DNA of 64,000 nt from Rostratula benghalensis (taxonomy: Eukaryota > Chordata > Aves > Charadriiformes > Rostratulidae), in the NCBI GenBank assembly GCA_013399305.1, contig VXAI01000020.1:4062545-4126544 (forward strand), read 5' to 3'. The stretch's first letter is position 1, and every line of letters begins with the position of its first letter. Positions 28,195 to 40,200 of the stretch are shown in pieces. The notes beneath the pieces are model-generated. The model worked only from the letters and a program-made list of their open reading frames with translations, was not told the origin of the DNA and did no database searches. A program made the translations under genes and the position numbers.

Positions 28195-30712
28195 AAAATG
28201 CTCCCTGCTGCAAGGGACAGACATACCCATCTGTCAACCTGACCTGTTGTCTAGAGAAGTTTGCTGCTTGACAATGGAGTGCTAATGGGTAAGGATAAAA
28301 GAGCAGACCAATATGAGTGACAAAGTAGTGAGTGTCTGCTATGGACCCACTTACCAGGAAGAATAAGTGGATGAGACTTTCTACAGGCAGCTGGAAGCAG
28401 CCTCTTGTTTACAGGCCCTGGTCCTATGGGGCCCTTTGACCACCTGATATCTGCTAGAGGGGCAACAGGTGACATAAAGAATCCAGGAGGTACCTGCTCT
28501 GCTGGACTTCATACTCACAAACAAGGAAAGGCTTATCAGGAATGTGAAGGTCATAGACAGCCTTGACTGCAGTGATCATAAAATGGTGGAGCTCAGAAGC
28601 CTGAGTGGATGGAGAGGGAATAAAGCAACATCACAATACTGGATTTCAGGACAGCAGGCTTGGCCTCTTCAAAAATGCTTGGTGGTGTTCTGTGGGATAA
28701 GCACCTGACAGGAAGAGGGTCCTAAAAAGCTGGATAATATTCAAAGATCTCTTCCTTCAAGACCAAGAGTTTACTCATAATTAATATTAAGTTAGGAAAA
28801 ATGCCATGAAACCTGCATGGATGAACAAGGAGGTCCTGGGGGAAAAAAAAAATCAAACACAAAAAGTATACAGAAGGTAGAAGCAAGAAGAGGTAATGTG
28901 GGAAGAATGGAGTAACACTGAGCATTCAAGGATGTGGTTAGGAAAGCTAAAGCCCAAGCAGAATTGAATCTGACCAGGGATGTCCAAGACAACAAGAAGG
29001 GTTTCTATATATACATAGGTGACAAAAAGAAGACTAGGGAAAATATGGACCCATTGCTTAATTAATGGAGGAGTGGAAAAGGCTGCCGTACTGGATGCCA
29101 CCCTCACTTTGATCTTTACTAGCAAGACTGGCCTTCAAGAATCCCATGTCCCAGAGACTGCAGGAGAGGCTGGAGTAAGGAAGATGTACCCTTGGTGGAA
29201 GAGGATCAGGTCAGGGAATACTTATGCAAACCTGACATATATAAGTCCATGGGCCCTGATGGATGCATCACAAATGCTGAGGGAGCTGGTAGATGTCATT
29301 GCAAATCCGCTCTCAAAAATCTTTGATTAATCATGGCAACTGAGAGAAGTGTCCAAGGACTGGAGGAAAACAAATGTCACTCCTGTCTTCAAGAAGGACG
29401 ACCCAGTCAGCCTCACCTCGATACCTGGGAAGGTAATGGATCAGCTAATCCTGGAAAACTTTTTTCAGGTTCATGAAAAAGGAAATCATCAGGAGTTATC
29501 AAGCATGGTTTCATCAAAGCAAAGTCATGCTTGACCAACTTGATAAACTTCTGTAATTAAATAACTGGCTTGGTAGGTGAGGGGACAGCAGAGGTTATTG
29601 TCTACCTGGACTTCAGTAAGGCTTTTCACGTATGACTGTCCATAAGCTGTTGATGCACAGGTTGAGCAACCAGTGAGGTGGATCAAAAACTGGAAGAAAG
29701 AGCAGGCCCAGAGGGTGGTGATCTGCAGCGCAAAATCTGGTTGGAGGCCAGTGACTAGCAGTGTACCTCAGGGGTCAATACTGGCTCCAGTTCTGTTTAA
29801 CATCTTAATTAGTGATCTAGATGATGGGGCAGAATGTACCCTCAGCAAGTCTGCCAATGACACTAAACCAGGATAAGTAGCTGATATGCCAGAGAGTCAT
29901 GCTGCCATCCAGAAGGACCTTTAACAAGCTGGAGAAGTGGGACAACAGTAACCTCATGAAGTTCAACAAGGAGGAGTGCAAAGCCCTGCACCCAGGGAAG
30001 AACAACCGTATGCATCAATATATATTGGGGGGCCACCCAGCTGGAAAACAGCTTGGCAGAAAAGGCCCTAGGAGTCCCAGAGGACACCAGGCTGAACGTG
30101 AACTAGCAACATGCCTTTGCCACAAAGGAGGCTAATGGCATGCTGGCCTGCGTTAGGCAAAGTGTTGCCAGCAAGTTAAGGGAGGGCATCTTTCGCTTCT
30201 CAGCACTGGTGAGGTCACACCTGGAGCATTGTCTCCAGTTCTGGGCTCCCCAGTACGAGAGAGATATAGACATGCTGGAGAGAATCCAACAAATGGCCAT
30301 GAAAGTGATGAAGAGACTGAAGCAGCTTTCCTGCAAGGAAAGGATGACGCACATGGGACTGACTGTTTAGCCTAAAGAAGAGAAGGTTCATAGGGGATCT
30401 TATTAATGCATACAAATACCTGAAGCGAGGATGCAGAGAGGAAAAACCCAGGCTTTTTTCAGGGTTGCCCAGTGACAGGACAAAAGGCACAAACTGAAGC
30501 AGAGGAGGCACCACCTGAAGACCATTGAAGACGTTTTTGTTCTGAAGGAGACTTGAGCACTGGAACAGGTTTCCCAGAGAGGTTGTAGACCATCCATCCT
30601 TGGAGGTACTCAAAAGCCACCTGGTCTTGGACAACCAGCTGTGGTGATCCTGCTTGAGCAGGTACTTTAGACCAGATGATCTCCAGGTGTCTGCTCTAAC
30701 CTCAGCCATGCT
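28195..30712 (+). mobile_element. CR1 LINE, long decayed copy with endonuclease and reverse-transcriptase remnants
   Basis: About 2.5 kb matching the CR1 layout. An endonuclease C-terminal remnant near 28260..28620 reads L-D-F-I-L-T-N-K-E and later C-S-D-H. Reverse-transcriptase remnants at 29340..29880 include [13 protein letters not shown] and [14 protein letters not shown]. The CR1 3' region follows to 30712, including the usual 'cacctggagcattgt' and 'caggtttcccagagag' blocks. Frames are broken by several frameshifts and stops, and the catalytic A-D-D-T position reads A-N-D-T (29853..29864). It is therefore an inactive fossil. It lies antisense to the desmocollin gene, downstream of its 3' end. 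Confidence 0.93.
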
Positions 30713-31226
30713 GTGAATTTACCTCTTCCCTTGAAACCAGGTAACTAAAACTGGTATTTCACTGCTCCCTTGATCATAGTACCATAGGGAACATACAATC
30801 TCTACAATACTAATATCCTGCAGCTTTATGACTGTAAAACATGTAAAAGTTTGGGTTACCTGCTGCCATGGTTTTTCTTTAAGAGAAACTCTGGAATGAG
30901 GCACTGTGTATATTTTTAATTTATCAGCGCGATGACAGAGTATTGCTTGGTACTTTTAAGGTCTTGAATTCATCAAGTATTCTGTAATCATTTTAGAAAC
31001 ACTAAGGTATCCTCACAGACAGCTGGCCAGCTTGTGCTACAAAACTACAGCTAGAACTCACAGCGCTCATGCTGCCAGGACAGGTACTAATAGCATTACA
31101 GCAGTCTAACACTGCAAAAAACATTTCAATTAAAATATAAAGATCTAATTCCCTTCAGAAATAGACATGCTTATCTTCATAAAGTAGTTCAAGCACAAGA
31201 AATGAACATGTTTTGTAGAAGTTCCT

Positions 31227-31248
31227 TTTATTTTGAAAAAAATTTATT
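31227..31248 (-). terminator. Candidate distal tandem poly(A) signals
   Basis: Two minus-strand AATAAA hexamers lie 16 bases apart (31243..31248 and 31227..31232). The 31.1-34.1 kb stretch between them and the stop codon is unique, AT-rich and free of recognised transposons, so a long 3' UTR of about 2.8 kb ending here is possible. This is inference only. Confidence 0.3.
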
Positions 31249-32950
31249 ACCCACTGTTGTACAAAATATACCTAAAATATGATGTTGATGTTAAGATAAT
31301 GTTGACATAACTAGGTAGTTTGCAAATTACCAAGTTGAAGAGAACAAATCTTCACAATTTTTAAGGGGTTTCAAGAAAGTAACAAGTGAATTATATATTT
31401 TGAAACATTCCATTTGTAAGCTTTACACAAATGTTATTTGGTACTTACGATTGGTAAACCTTAATGCTTTATAAAAAGTTTTAATTCACATGATGATACA
31501 ATGAAAATAATGTTTTACAGTTCATTTCTCATCTCAAATACCTTTCTACTCTTGGTTTTACAGCAATAGTTGGTTTGGTTCAGAACTTTACTTTTTAAGA
31601 GACAAACAAGTAGATGTGATTCCAAATCGTGCTTTGTTTAAAAACAGACAAAAATGTGTATGTTTTTTGAAATGTAAAACAAAAAAATTAAAACATTGTT
31701 AAGGTACATTAGACCAGGAAACATTATTTTGATTTCAGTAAGTTATAGTTTTAACTCCAGAGTGGAAAGTTGTTAACCATCTACTTAAAATAGCCAATAT
31801 CAATTCAATTAAAGCTCATTCGTTGGTCTTTTAGAACTGTACTACTATATTTCATGAGTAAAGAAACCCTATTTACAGAGGTTTCTCTATGACATGCCCC
31901 AAGTAATTTTCAAAATAGTGCATTCTGTTATTTATCCTAGGTCCTTCTGAGCTATAGAACTTTAATATAATTTAAAAAAAAAAAAAAACCAAACCAAAAA
32001 CAACAAACCACCAAACATTAAAAGCGAATGGGGAGGGGAGACATTAACATTACCTTAAAAAGTGTATAGTCAATTACCACAGATAAAGATGCAAGATGAT
32101 GAAGCAAGGAGATCATTAGGGAACAGATCTTCACCTGGTATAAAGTCAGCATAGCTCTGCTGGCATCAGCAGAACTATCCTGACTTGTATCAGCCACAGG
32201 TCTGCCTATCCATGTACAGAAAAACTCACCTATGTTAGTGATAAAGAAGAGCAGTGTTCAAAACAGTAGCTTTAGCTTGCATTATTTAAAATAAGTCAGT
32301 TCATAGCACCTTGGTTCCCATCTGGTATGTTGCTGCTGGTGACTTGTTCTTAGTGCTAGCAGTGTATCTAGTTCAGGAGGCATTCATCACCATCATTTAA
32401 CATTGGTCTATGAACTTATTAACCACAGCTAGTTCTTACCAGAAATATTCTGAAGCCCATTTCCAGTGTGAAATGGAAGGTTTTAAAAGTACTATTTTGT
32501 AACTTTGGTAAGTGTTTCTACTGTTAATAGATTTTCAATGGCCATATTCTACGTAGAATGAACAACTGGAAGTCAGCAGCAGCTCTGCACTGAAATTTAG
32601 AGCAGCAATCTTTGTTTTTACTAATTCCTTTTAAAGATGACTAGGTATAGTAAATTTTTAAAAAATATCACCCTAAGGCGTACGTTTACAGAGCAAATCC
32701 TAAAAGCAGACTTATAGCAACAAAAATAAGCAATTGTACAAGTTTCCCTTTCTCATAGGCAGGAAGACATTCTCTTAAGCCACAAGAGAATTCCCAGAGT
32801 GCAGAAGACAGATTACTTAACCAGGAGTGCAAATATTTAGAACATATAAAACCTGGGAAGCAGAGGTTGAATTCCTGAAATAGCTTATGGCAGTATTCAG
32901 CTCTCACTGCTATCATCTGCCAAAGGTATTTCAGACTTGTGTGTGTGTGT

Positions 32951-33546
32951 NNNNNNNNNNNNNNNNNNNNNNNNNNNNNNNNNNNNNNNNNNNNNNNNNN
33001 NNNNNNNNNNNNNNNNNNNNNNNNNNNNNNNNNNNNNNNNNNNNNNNNNNNNNNNNNNNNNNNNNNNNNNNNNNNNNNNNNNNNNNNNNNNNNNNNNNNN
33101 NNNNNNNNNNNNNNNNNNNNNNNNNNNNNNNNNNNNNNNNNNNNNNNNNNNNNNNNNNNNNNNNNNNNNNNNNNNNNNNNNNNNNNNNNNNNNNNNNNNN
33201 NNNNNNNNNNNNNNNNNNNNNNNNNNNNNNNNNNNNNNNNNNNNNNNNNNNNNNNNNNNNNNNNNNNNNNNNNNNNNNNNNNNNNNNNNNNNNNNNNNNN
33301 NNNNNNNNNNNNNNNNNNNNNNNNNNNNNNNNNNNNNNNNNNNNNNNNNNNNNNNNNNNNNNNNNNNNNNNNNNNNNNNNNNNNNNNNNNNNNNNNNNNN
33401 NNNNNNNNNNNNNNNNNNNNNNNNNNNNNNNNNNNNNNNNNNNNNNNNNNNNNNNNNNNNNNNNNNNNNNNNNNNNNNNNNNNNNNNNNNNNNNNNNNNN
33501 NNNNNNNNNNNNNNNNNNNNNNNNNNNNNNNNNNNNNNNNNNNNNN
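32951..33546. other. Assembly gap, 596 N
   Basis: Unknown bases. The left edge is a (GT)n run starting at about 32938, so an expanded GT/CA microsatellite is the likely cause. Open frames that read through it are artefacts. Confidence 0.99.
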
Positions 33547-33569
33547 AATCAAAATATAAAGTTTTCTAA

Positions 33570-33575
33570 TTTATT
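33570..33575 (-). terminator. Candidate proximal poly(A) signal (AATAAA) of the desmocollin transcript
   Basis: The minus strand reads AATAAA here, about 510 bases after the a-form stop codon. It is the first AATAAA I find downstream of the stop. The expected cleavage zone runs into the assembly gap that ends at 33546, so it cannot be judged further. Confidence 0.4.
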
Positions 33576-34083
33576 CATAGTATTTTAATTTGAAAAAGAA
33601 AAAAAGTGTTTTGTATCTCAGTTCGTATAAGTTAAAAATTAGCAAAGTATTTTATATCCACCAGTAATGTTTTTTCATTTTTTTCTACATAATTAAAAGA
33701 AAACAAAGAAACAGTGAGTTAAAAAGCTTTCCTTCTCCAAAATCAAATGCAGTAAAATGTTGAAGCTGAGTAATTAGTTAAAAAGACAACACCAAGTTTT
33801 GCATTTTAAGTAATCATAAAGAATAGGAAATGTAGTCTAACTAGAAACTATCATTACTATATTAACATGAAGAAAAATATTTTTAATCCTTTGTTTTGAT
33901 GGAATGTGTCTAGCAGAGATTAACCAAAAATGTTGCAAATTTAAAGGAAGAGTTATTTAATATAGACCGGTGAGAGTGTAATTTTAATAAACCTCTCCCC
34001 CTCGCAATTCCAAGATATCCAATATCACCAAAGTATGACAGCCACTTATTTACAGGTTTTTTTCAGCCGTGTGAAAGGCACAT

Positions 34084-34281
34084 TTATCTTTTTATGCAAG
34101 TTTCTGCTAGTGTCCTAAACTTGGGTTCCAGCTGATCTAAGAAGTCAAGTGCCTCTTCTTCGTGCTGATCACTGCAGCAGCCTACAGAGCCAGCCACGGA
34201 TCCTTTTCCTTCATAGTTATATGAAAGGAGATAATCTTCAGAATGCTTCTGTTCTTCATCCTGTCTGCATAGGTGCACCTT
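34084..34281 (-). CDS. DSC2: Desmocollin exon 17: a-isoform catenin-binding tail and stop
   Basis: 198 bases, acceptor CTATGCAG, phase 0, ending CIKR and TAA (residues 821-885). It encodes [19 protein letters not shown], the [17 protein letters not shown] block and [15 protein letters not shown]. This is the intracellular cadherin-typical segment that binds plakoglobin; it is shared with classical cadherins and is very highly conserved among desmocollins. Exon 17 also holds the proximal 3' UTR. Confidence 0.97.
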   Translation of the reverse strand, partial: KVHLCRQDEEQKHSEDYLLSYNYEGKGSVAGSVGCCSDQHEEEALDFLDQLEPKFRTLAETCIKR

Positions 34282-37200
34282 CTGCATAGGAAGAGAACAC
34301 ACCTTATTACTTTCTTAAATTGTTATCCTAAACATATTGCATAAAAATAATTTCATTTGATTTACCTTTCATTGATTAATTTTTAATCAGAGTGTGTCCT
34401 CTAACGGATTCCTACATACAAAAAATGCACATGATTGGTCTATATCATTAAGACTACAAAATATAAGTATTTAATCAAGAAATCATTTCTACTAATCATG
34501 TATGTAACAATAAAAGAGGAAGAACCTGTTAAATAACCTGTCAAGCAACTAAATTCCACTTGAAATTAAGTCTGATTTGCACATAACTAGTTAGGTGAGT
34601 AGTGAGAGTTTCTGATCTCCAAAGCATGGAATAACTACATTTCTAATGCTGTACATTCATTCCTGCACCATTGCTAAGTATCAGGTTTAAATTAGTACAC
34701 AGCAAGCAGTTAGAATAAAAGCAGACATTGTCAGAAAAACTCACAAAAGCTCAAGTAATTATTCTAAATGAGGAATTATTCTAAATGAAAAATGGAACAC
34801 TGCCTATATTTTAAGCCAAGAAAACAAAGTGATTTACACTTACATCTAAAATACGCAAAAGATGACTGTTTGAAAGGGCAATATTGCAAAGGGGGAGACA
34901 GGAAAGCACAGGAGAGGAAAAATGAAGCCAAACCAAAACCAGAAAGCCACCTTTCTAGCACAGATTTATGTCTTCCTTGAAAAGTCTGCATATATTGATC
35001 ATAACCTACTCTCCAAAAACAAACAAAAACAAAAACCCCAAAACCAAGTGTTTCAGAATACTTACTTCACCTAAACGAGGATGTGTGAAATTATGCCACT
35101 CTGAGTAGGAATATCTACACGTATCCATCATAGCCTGTCCTCCTCCTCCTCCTTCTTTGACTGATCCCAGAGTCTGATGTCCACCTCCCTTGACTGATTC
35201 CAAGGTATGCCCTCTTCCTTTCACCATTTCAAATGTTTGCTGATCTCCTGTTTTTATTCCATATCCTCCTTGATCACATGTGCTTTGAAGAGGAATTATG
35301 TTGTGATCCTAAAAAAAGATGCAGCAGTGGAGACACCTATACTTTCCCCCCCCCCCCCCCCCCTTTCTTTTTTTGTTAATTCAAACGATGAAACAGCAAT
35401 CAGGAACTGTCAATGCTGAAAATTGAACTCTCTAGCTTTGCATTGTGCTATTTTGAACAAAAGCTATCCTTAGTACTTAGTATATAAAGATCAGTAAGTG
35501 GTCTGTGGAAAGGATACCAGTGGGGCGATCTGCATTAAAGTATGATATGAGATCCAAAAACTGGATTATCCCAATGACAGCTGCATTACAATCCATATAC
35601 TAGTTTCTTGAACTATCATATAAAAATAATGCTTAATTTTCAAAGTCAACAACCTGTAATCCATTAAGCCGGATATACAGTCACGTGCCTTAGTTTCAAT
35701 CTGTTTGTTCATACAAATGTCTGTATATTGACTGAAATATGGAAAAACTCACAAATTAAAAACTATATTATCGGTTTATAATGGGACTACATTATGCTTC
35801 ATAGCCAATGAGAATTGTGACAGTTATTATTAGGATTTCTTGGTTTTCAATGTGAAGTAAACTCAGGGGGTTTTAAAGTAATCCCCTTTTACTGCAGAGG
35901 GCACGGTCAGGGACAGATGAGAAGGGAAAAATCTGAAGAGCCAAGTCCCTGTCTATGAACACAGTCCTGGGCTGGAATATGTTCACAGGAGACTTGAGTC
36001 TCCTGAGTCTTTAAAAGGTTTAGATGCCAAGAGCAAGAATGTATTTCATGAACAGGGACTGTTGCATTTTATTTTTTCCACTGGCTCAAAAATCAACCAT
36101 ATTTGTAGGTCATTTTTCAGGGGAACAGCAGAAGTTGCCCCTGTGATCTACAAGTGACTATCCACTAAATTTAAAAATCCTTCTCCAAGGAAACGCAATA
36201 ATGTTTTGCCATAAATACACACTCAACATAGGCAAAATAGTAAATTTCTATCTAATCTCACTTTTTAAAATGACTGAGGTGATTGTAAGGTTACCCTGAA
36301 AGTTCCACCTAAACAGTTAAAGTCTGGAAGAATTACAAGCAGCCAGGCTAACAACCACCGGATACGTTTAAATATGTATGGTACTATCAACTCTGCCTAA
36401 ATCAAGAATGTTCAAGTTCCTGTTAAGTAGCAAAGCACATCCAGTGATCTCTGCATCTATTGCTTATATCCGTTACTAAATTACTTACTTGCAGGTGGTC
36501 CTGTTCTCAAACTGAAATGATATGGATACCTTTATTACATGTTTCTACATTGAAGTAAATAGACGACTTACCATCACTTCTTCTCCAGGAGCTTCTGTGT
36601 TTGAAATTATTAAGTTGTGATTAGCACAATCATCTGTCACTTGCCTGTGCATTACCCCAGAGCCACAGCAGCCACAAATTGTGATCAGGATTACTATGGG
36701 AAGGAAATAAGAGAGGAAGATGCTATGAACTTTACCTCACAATGCTGTCTACTTCTGTGATACTGAATTTTGTTGTATTAGACTTTTTAAATACATAAAC
36801 ATCAAGTATGGTTTAGAAAAATTATTTACTTCCAAAAGTGCCCCTACTCAAAACCCTACATAAATACATTTTTTTCCAAAGAGTATATGCACTTTTCACT
36901 ACACTATTAAACTGCTTCATTGTTCTAAAATGAATCTTGGTTTCCCTAAAAGAAACACAAGCATCTCTTATGATACAGCGTGTCTACAAAATTTCACAGC
37001 AGTAAAAAATTAAGATCAAATCCAGGTAAAAAATGGTACCAGGTTGTAGACGAGGCATTTGTAATGTATGAATATGCAGATGTCAAATTAGTTCTTTATG
37101 ACATAAAATACAAGCTAAAGGTTGCAATACCAGAAACAACTTCTTCACAGAAAAGGCAGCCTGGAGGACTTCAAGTATTGCATTACAGAACAATCTTATT

Positions 37201-40200
37201 TAATTCCTTTTATTCAGCTTATTCCTCCTATAATAATACTCTGTGTTGTCATGGAGATTTAGCCAGAAATTACTTTGTATAAAAGAATCATGAGCAAATA
37301 ATACCTCTCCTAAACAAAGAACTAAACATTTCATTCAGAGAACCACTCTTTCCTTCTCAAGTTGATAGCTTAAAAAATAAAGAAGCCTGTGAAAAATTGA
37401 GCAGTTAGGCAGAACTGCCCACTGAGCAATCTGATCTCTGAACATATAAAATTCTGTGGAAATTGGTCAAGAGCCACTTTCAAGCTCCTTTAGCTTCTGC
37501 AGCTATCAGCCATCACCAAGATCTGCATCACTGGTTCTGGCAGGTCGCTTCCTGGTGCTGACAGATGGGAAGAAGACATCCATGACAACACTGAGTACAG
37601 AATACACTGGGTAAAACCTAGCCACAATAAAATAATAGGTCTATTTGGAAGGAATGCAGTCAAGGGGTAGAGACAAAAAGCTAGGTGATGTTTCACACAG
37701 TTTCCCTGCTGAGCATCCCCACATCTGAAAGTTTCACCTCCAGGTTGTATCATGAATTTGAGCACTTGCCCTGTTTAGACAAAACATGGATCTATCCCTC
37801 AAAACATGTGCACGTCTCACTGTTCTATCTGCCTGAGTAAGAACAGCTGTCTGAGACTTAACAAGAGCAAGACAGGTTGACCACTGCCAGAAAAAAATGG
37901 AAAAGAAAGAAGGAAAGACAGAAAAAAAAAAAAAACAAACAAAAAAAAAAACCCAGCTCTGAAGTATTTGTTACTGTAGCACATCCTCTGGTGATTTTTA
38001 AAGATGTTATTAGTCAGACTATGTCTGATTCTAGTAAAATAATGACCTGGCTTTCCTATTACATATCACCATCACCACCTCACTGGTTAACTGCCCCATT
38101 AACCTGCTAATAAGAAGTTAGTCATTGGGCAACTCCAGCAACACAACCAGCACTCAGTGGTTTGGTCTGTTGTGGAAGTATCCAGCCTGTCCTTCAACAC
38201 TGCACAGGTTTTTGTAAAATTCCATGTGAAATACAATGTTTAAGAAATTCCATGTTTTAATCCACGACACAAGAAAGGTCACAAAAAGCTGTAGGAGACT
38301 GGCTTCAGCATTCCTACAAACAGAAACGTGCATCTCCAAATCAGCATTAAGCTCACGGGCAAACTTTGCTACACTCGCCTAAAGACAAGATCTGATAAGC
38401 ACTACAAATCCCTGAAAGCACTACAAATCTTTTTTTTTTTTTTTTGGCCTTGCTAATGTGATCACAGACTGTCTTACATAAAATATACATAAAAGAATAA
38501 ATAGAAATGCAGACACAGTAACCATAGGACAAGAGGAGAGCAAGAAGCCTGTGATACTGCTACAAATAGAACTTTAAGTCAGTGATGAGGTCTATACAAA
38601 TGCCTAAATAAAAAAAAATAAAATAAACAATATTTGATTCAAGTTTGAATTCTCTTGGCTAATTTTAAAATTAAGTGTTTTGCACTTCGTGTTAAAAATC
38701 AAGTGTACTTACACAGCAATAACAGTGATCCTAAGATCATGGCAAGGATGGCCCATATGCCAAGAGTAACATTTCCAGCAGCGTAGGCACGGGGTCCATC
38801 AGTGCATTCAGTTGGTGTAACACAATCACAGTAGTTAACTTTTATGTAGCTCTCTCCTACCTTTCCTCCATTATCAGTCACACTTACAGGAATACTGTAT
38901 ATTCCAAATGGAATATCACCCTTTGGTGAAAGATACACAGAATTATCTGTAAAAAAGGACAAAGCAAAGCAGAGATCAGGTGTTAACAATACCTGAAATC
39001 CTGTTGTCACAAATATGACCATAATCACAATCTTCCCTTCTGTTACAGCTACACTGCTACCATATTCACTAGATTAGCTAGTGTAAAGATAGTCTAAATG
39101 TGTTGACACAAAACTACATCTTGGAAGGATTTATCTTTTCAGCACCTTTTAAATGTTAGAACTGAAAAAACAAACCTTATGCAGCCTTCTGAGAACATAT
39201 GATTTAAAACTGTGAAGTTGATTCAGTTCATTAGAGTAAATGACACTATTTGGACTTATTAGGAAAGATCACAAACTGAACTGACATTTATCAAAAAGAC
39301 TTCTGGTAGTTTGATTGAAATAATTAATTGTAAACTTAATTTATACATTTTGCACTCTTCATTGCTAGATTCTGTTGCAACGGCTATATCCAGTGGGAAG
39401 TAAAACCCATTTAGTTTCCTGTCCTGCTTAGAGGCAATGGTTGATGAACACAGGGTTTCAAAGGGTGAAAAAAGTTATTGGCAAAAATTTTTTACTAGAC
39501 ATTGATGTACATAATGGCTGGTTTATGATGAGATATATGAAATTACATGTACCATCTAAAATGCTTTTTTAATTTGCCTAATATAAACCTTGAAACTCTC
39601 AGATGCTTTTGCTCTCAGACTTTGCTGTCTTTTACCTTTCATTAGTGAATGTTTGACAGAGTACTTCAGAATCAGACCCTTTTTAGGCTAGTTCACAACA
39701 ACATAGGAGCAAATGTATGTCCTGCTCTTGTCACCAGCATCTGGCACCCACCAGGAAACCACCATCAGCTGTAACTTTTAATATTAGGAAATTTTAGGAA
39801 ACAGTATTTCCTTTGGAAATAATATCTATTTCTATCAAATTTATATAAATTAACATAAAAAAGAGAGATAGTAATGTTTTCTTTCATTCAGTCACCTTTA
39901 CAAAAAAAACAACCTGTCAGGATTTCTTCAGTCGGCCTCTAATCAATTTTAGGTAACTTTTCAGTTTTCCTTGTAATAGCAGTCTAAGAAAAATTTTATT
40001 TTCTTTGGATATTAGCCATTTCATCCTGAAGTTCCTTAGGAATTAAGATTGTATACTTCCTATTCCAGAGGTGTTGATGCAGTGCATTGCACTTTTGTTT
40101 TTTTCTCCACTTAATCTTTTTACATCCTAATTTTAGACAGCAGCTGATTGCTAACCCAAGGATCCTGGGGACAGATTCTTCTCTATGGTTTAAGAGGCAG

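Larger units (their letters stand above)
30713..34083. other. Probable 3' UTR and downstream flank of desmocollin
   Basis: AT-rich unique sequence between the CR1 element and the stop codon at 34084. No coding homology is seen on either strand. It contains a 596-base gap of unknown bases (32951..33546), an A-run near 31973..31987 and the candidate poly(A) signals. How much belongs to the mature transcript is unknown. Confidence 0.6.

Noticed and set aside
32686..33588. Apparent 200-290 codon open frames
   Set aside because: They run through the 596-base gap of unknown bases.
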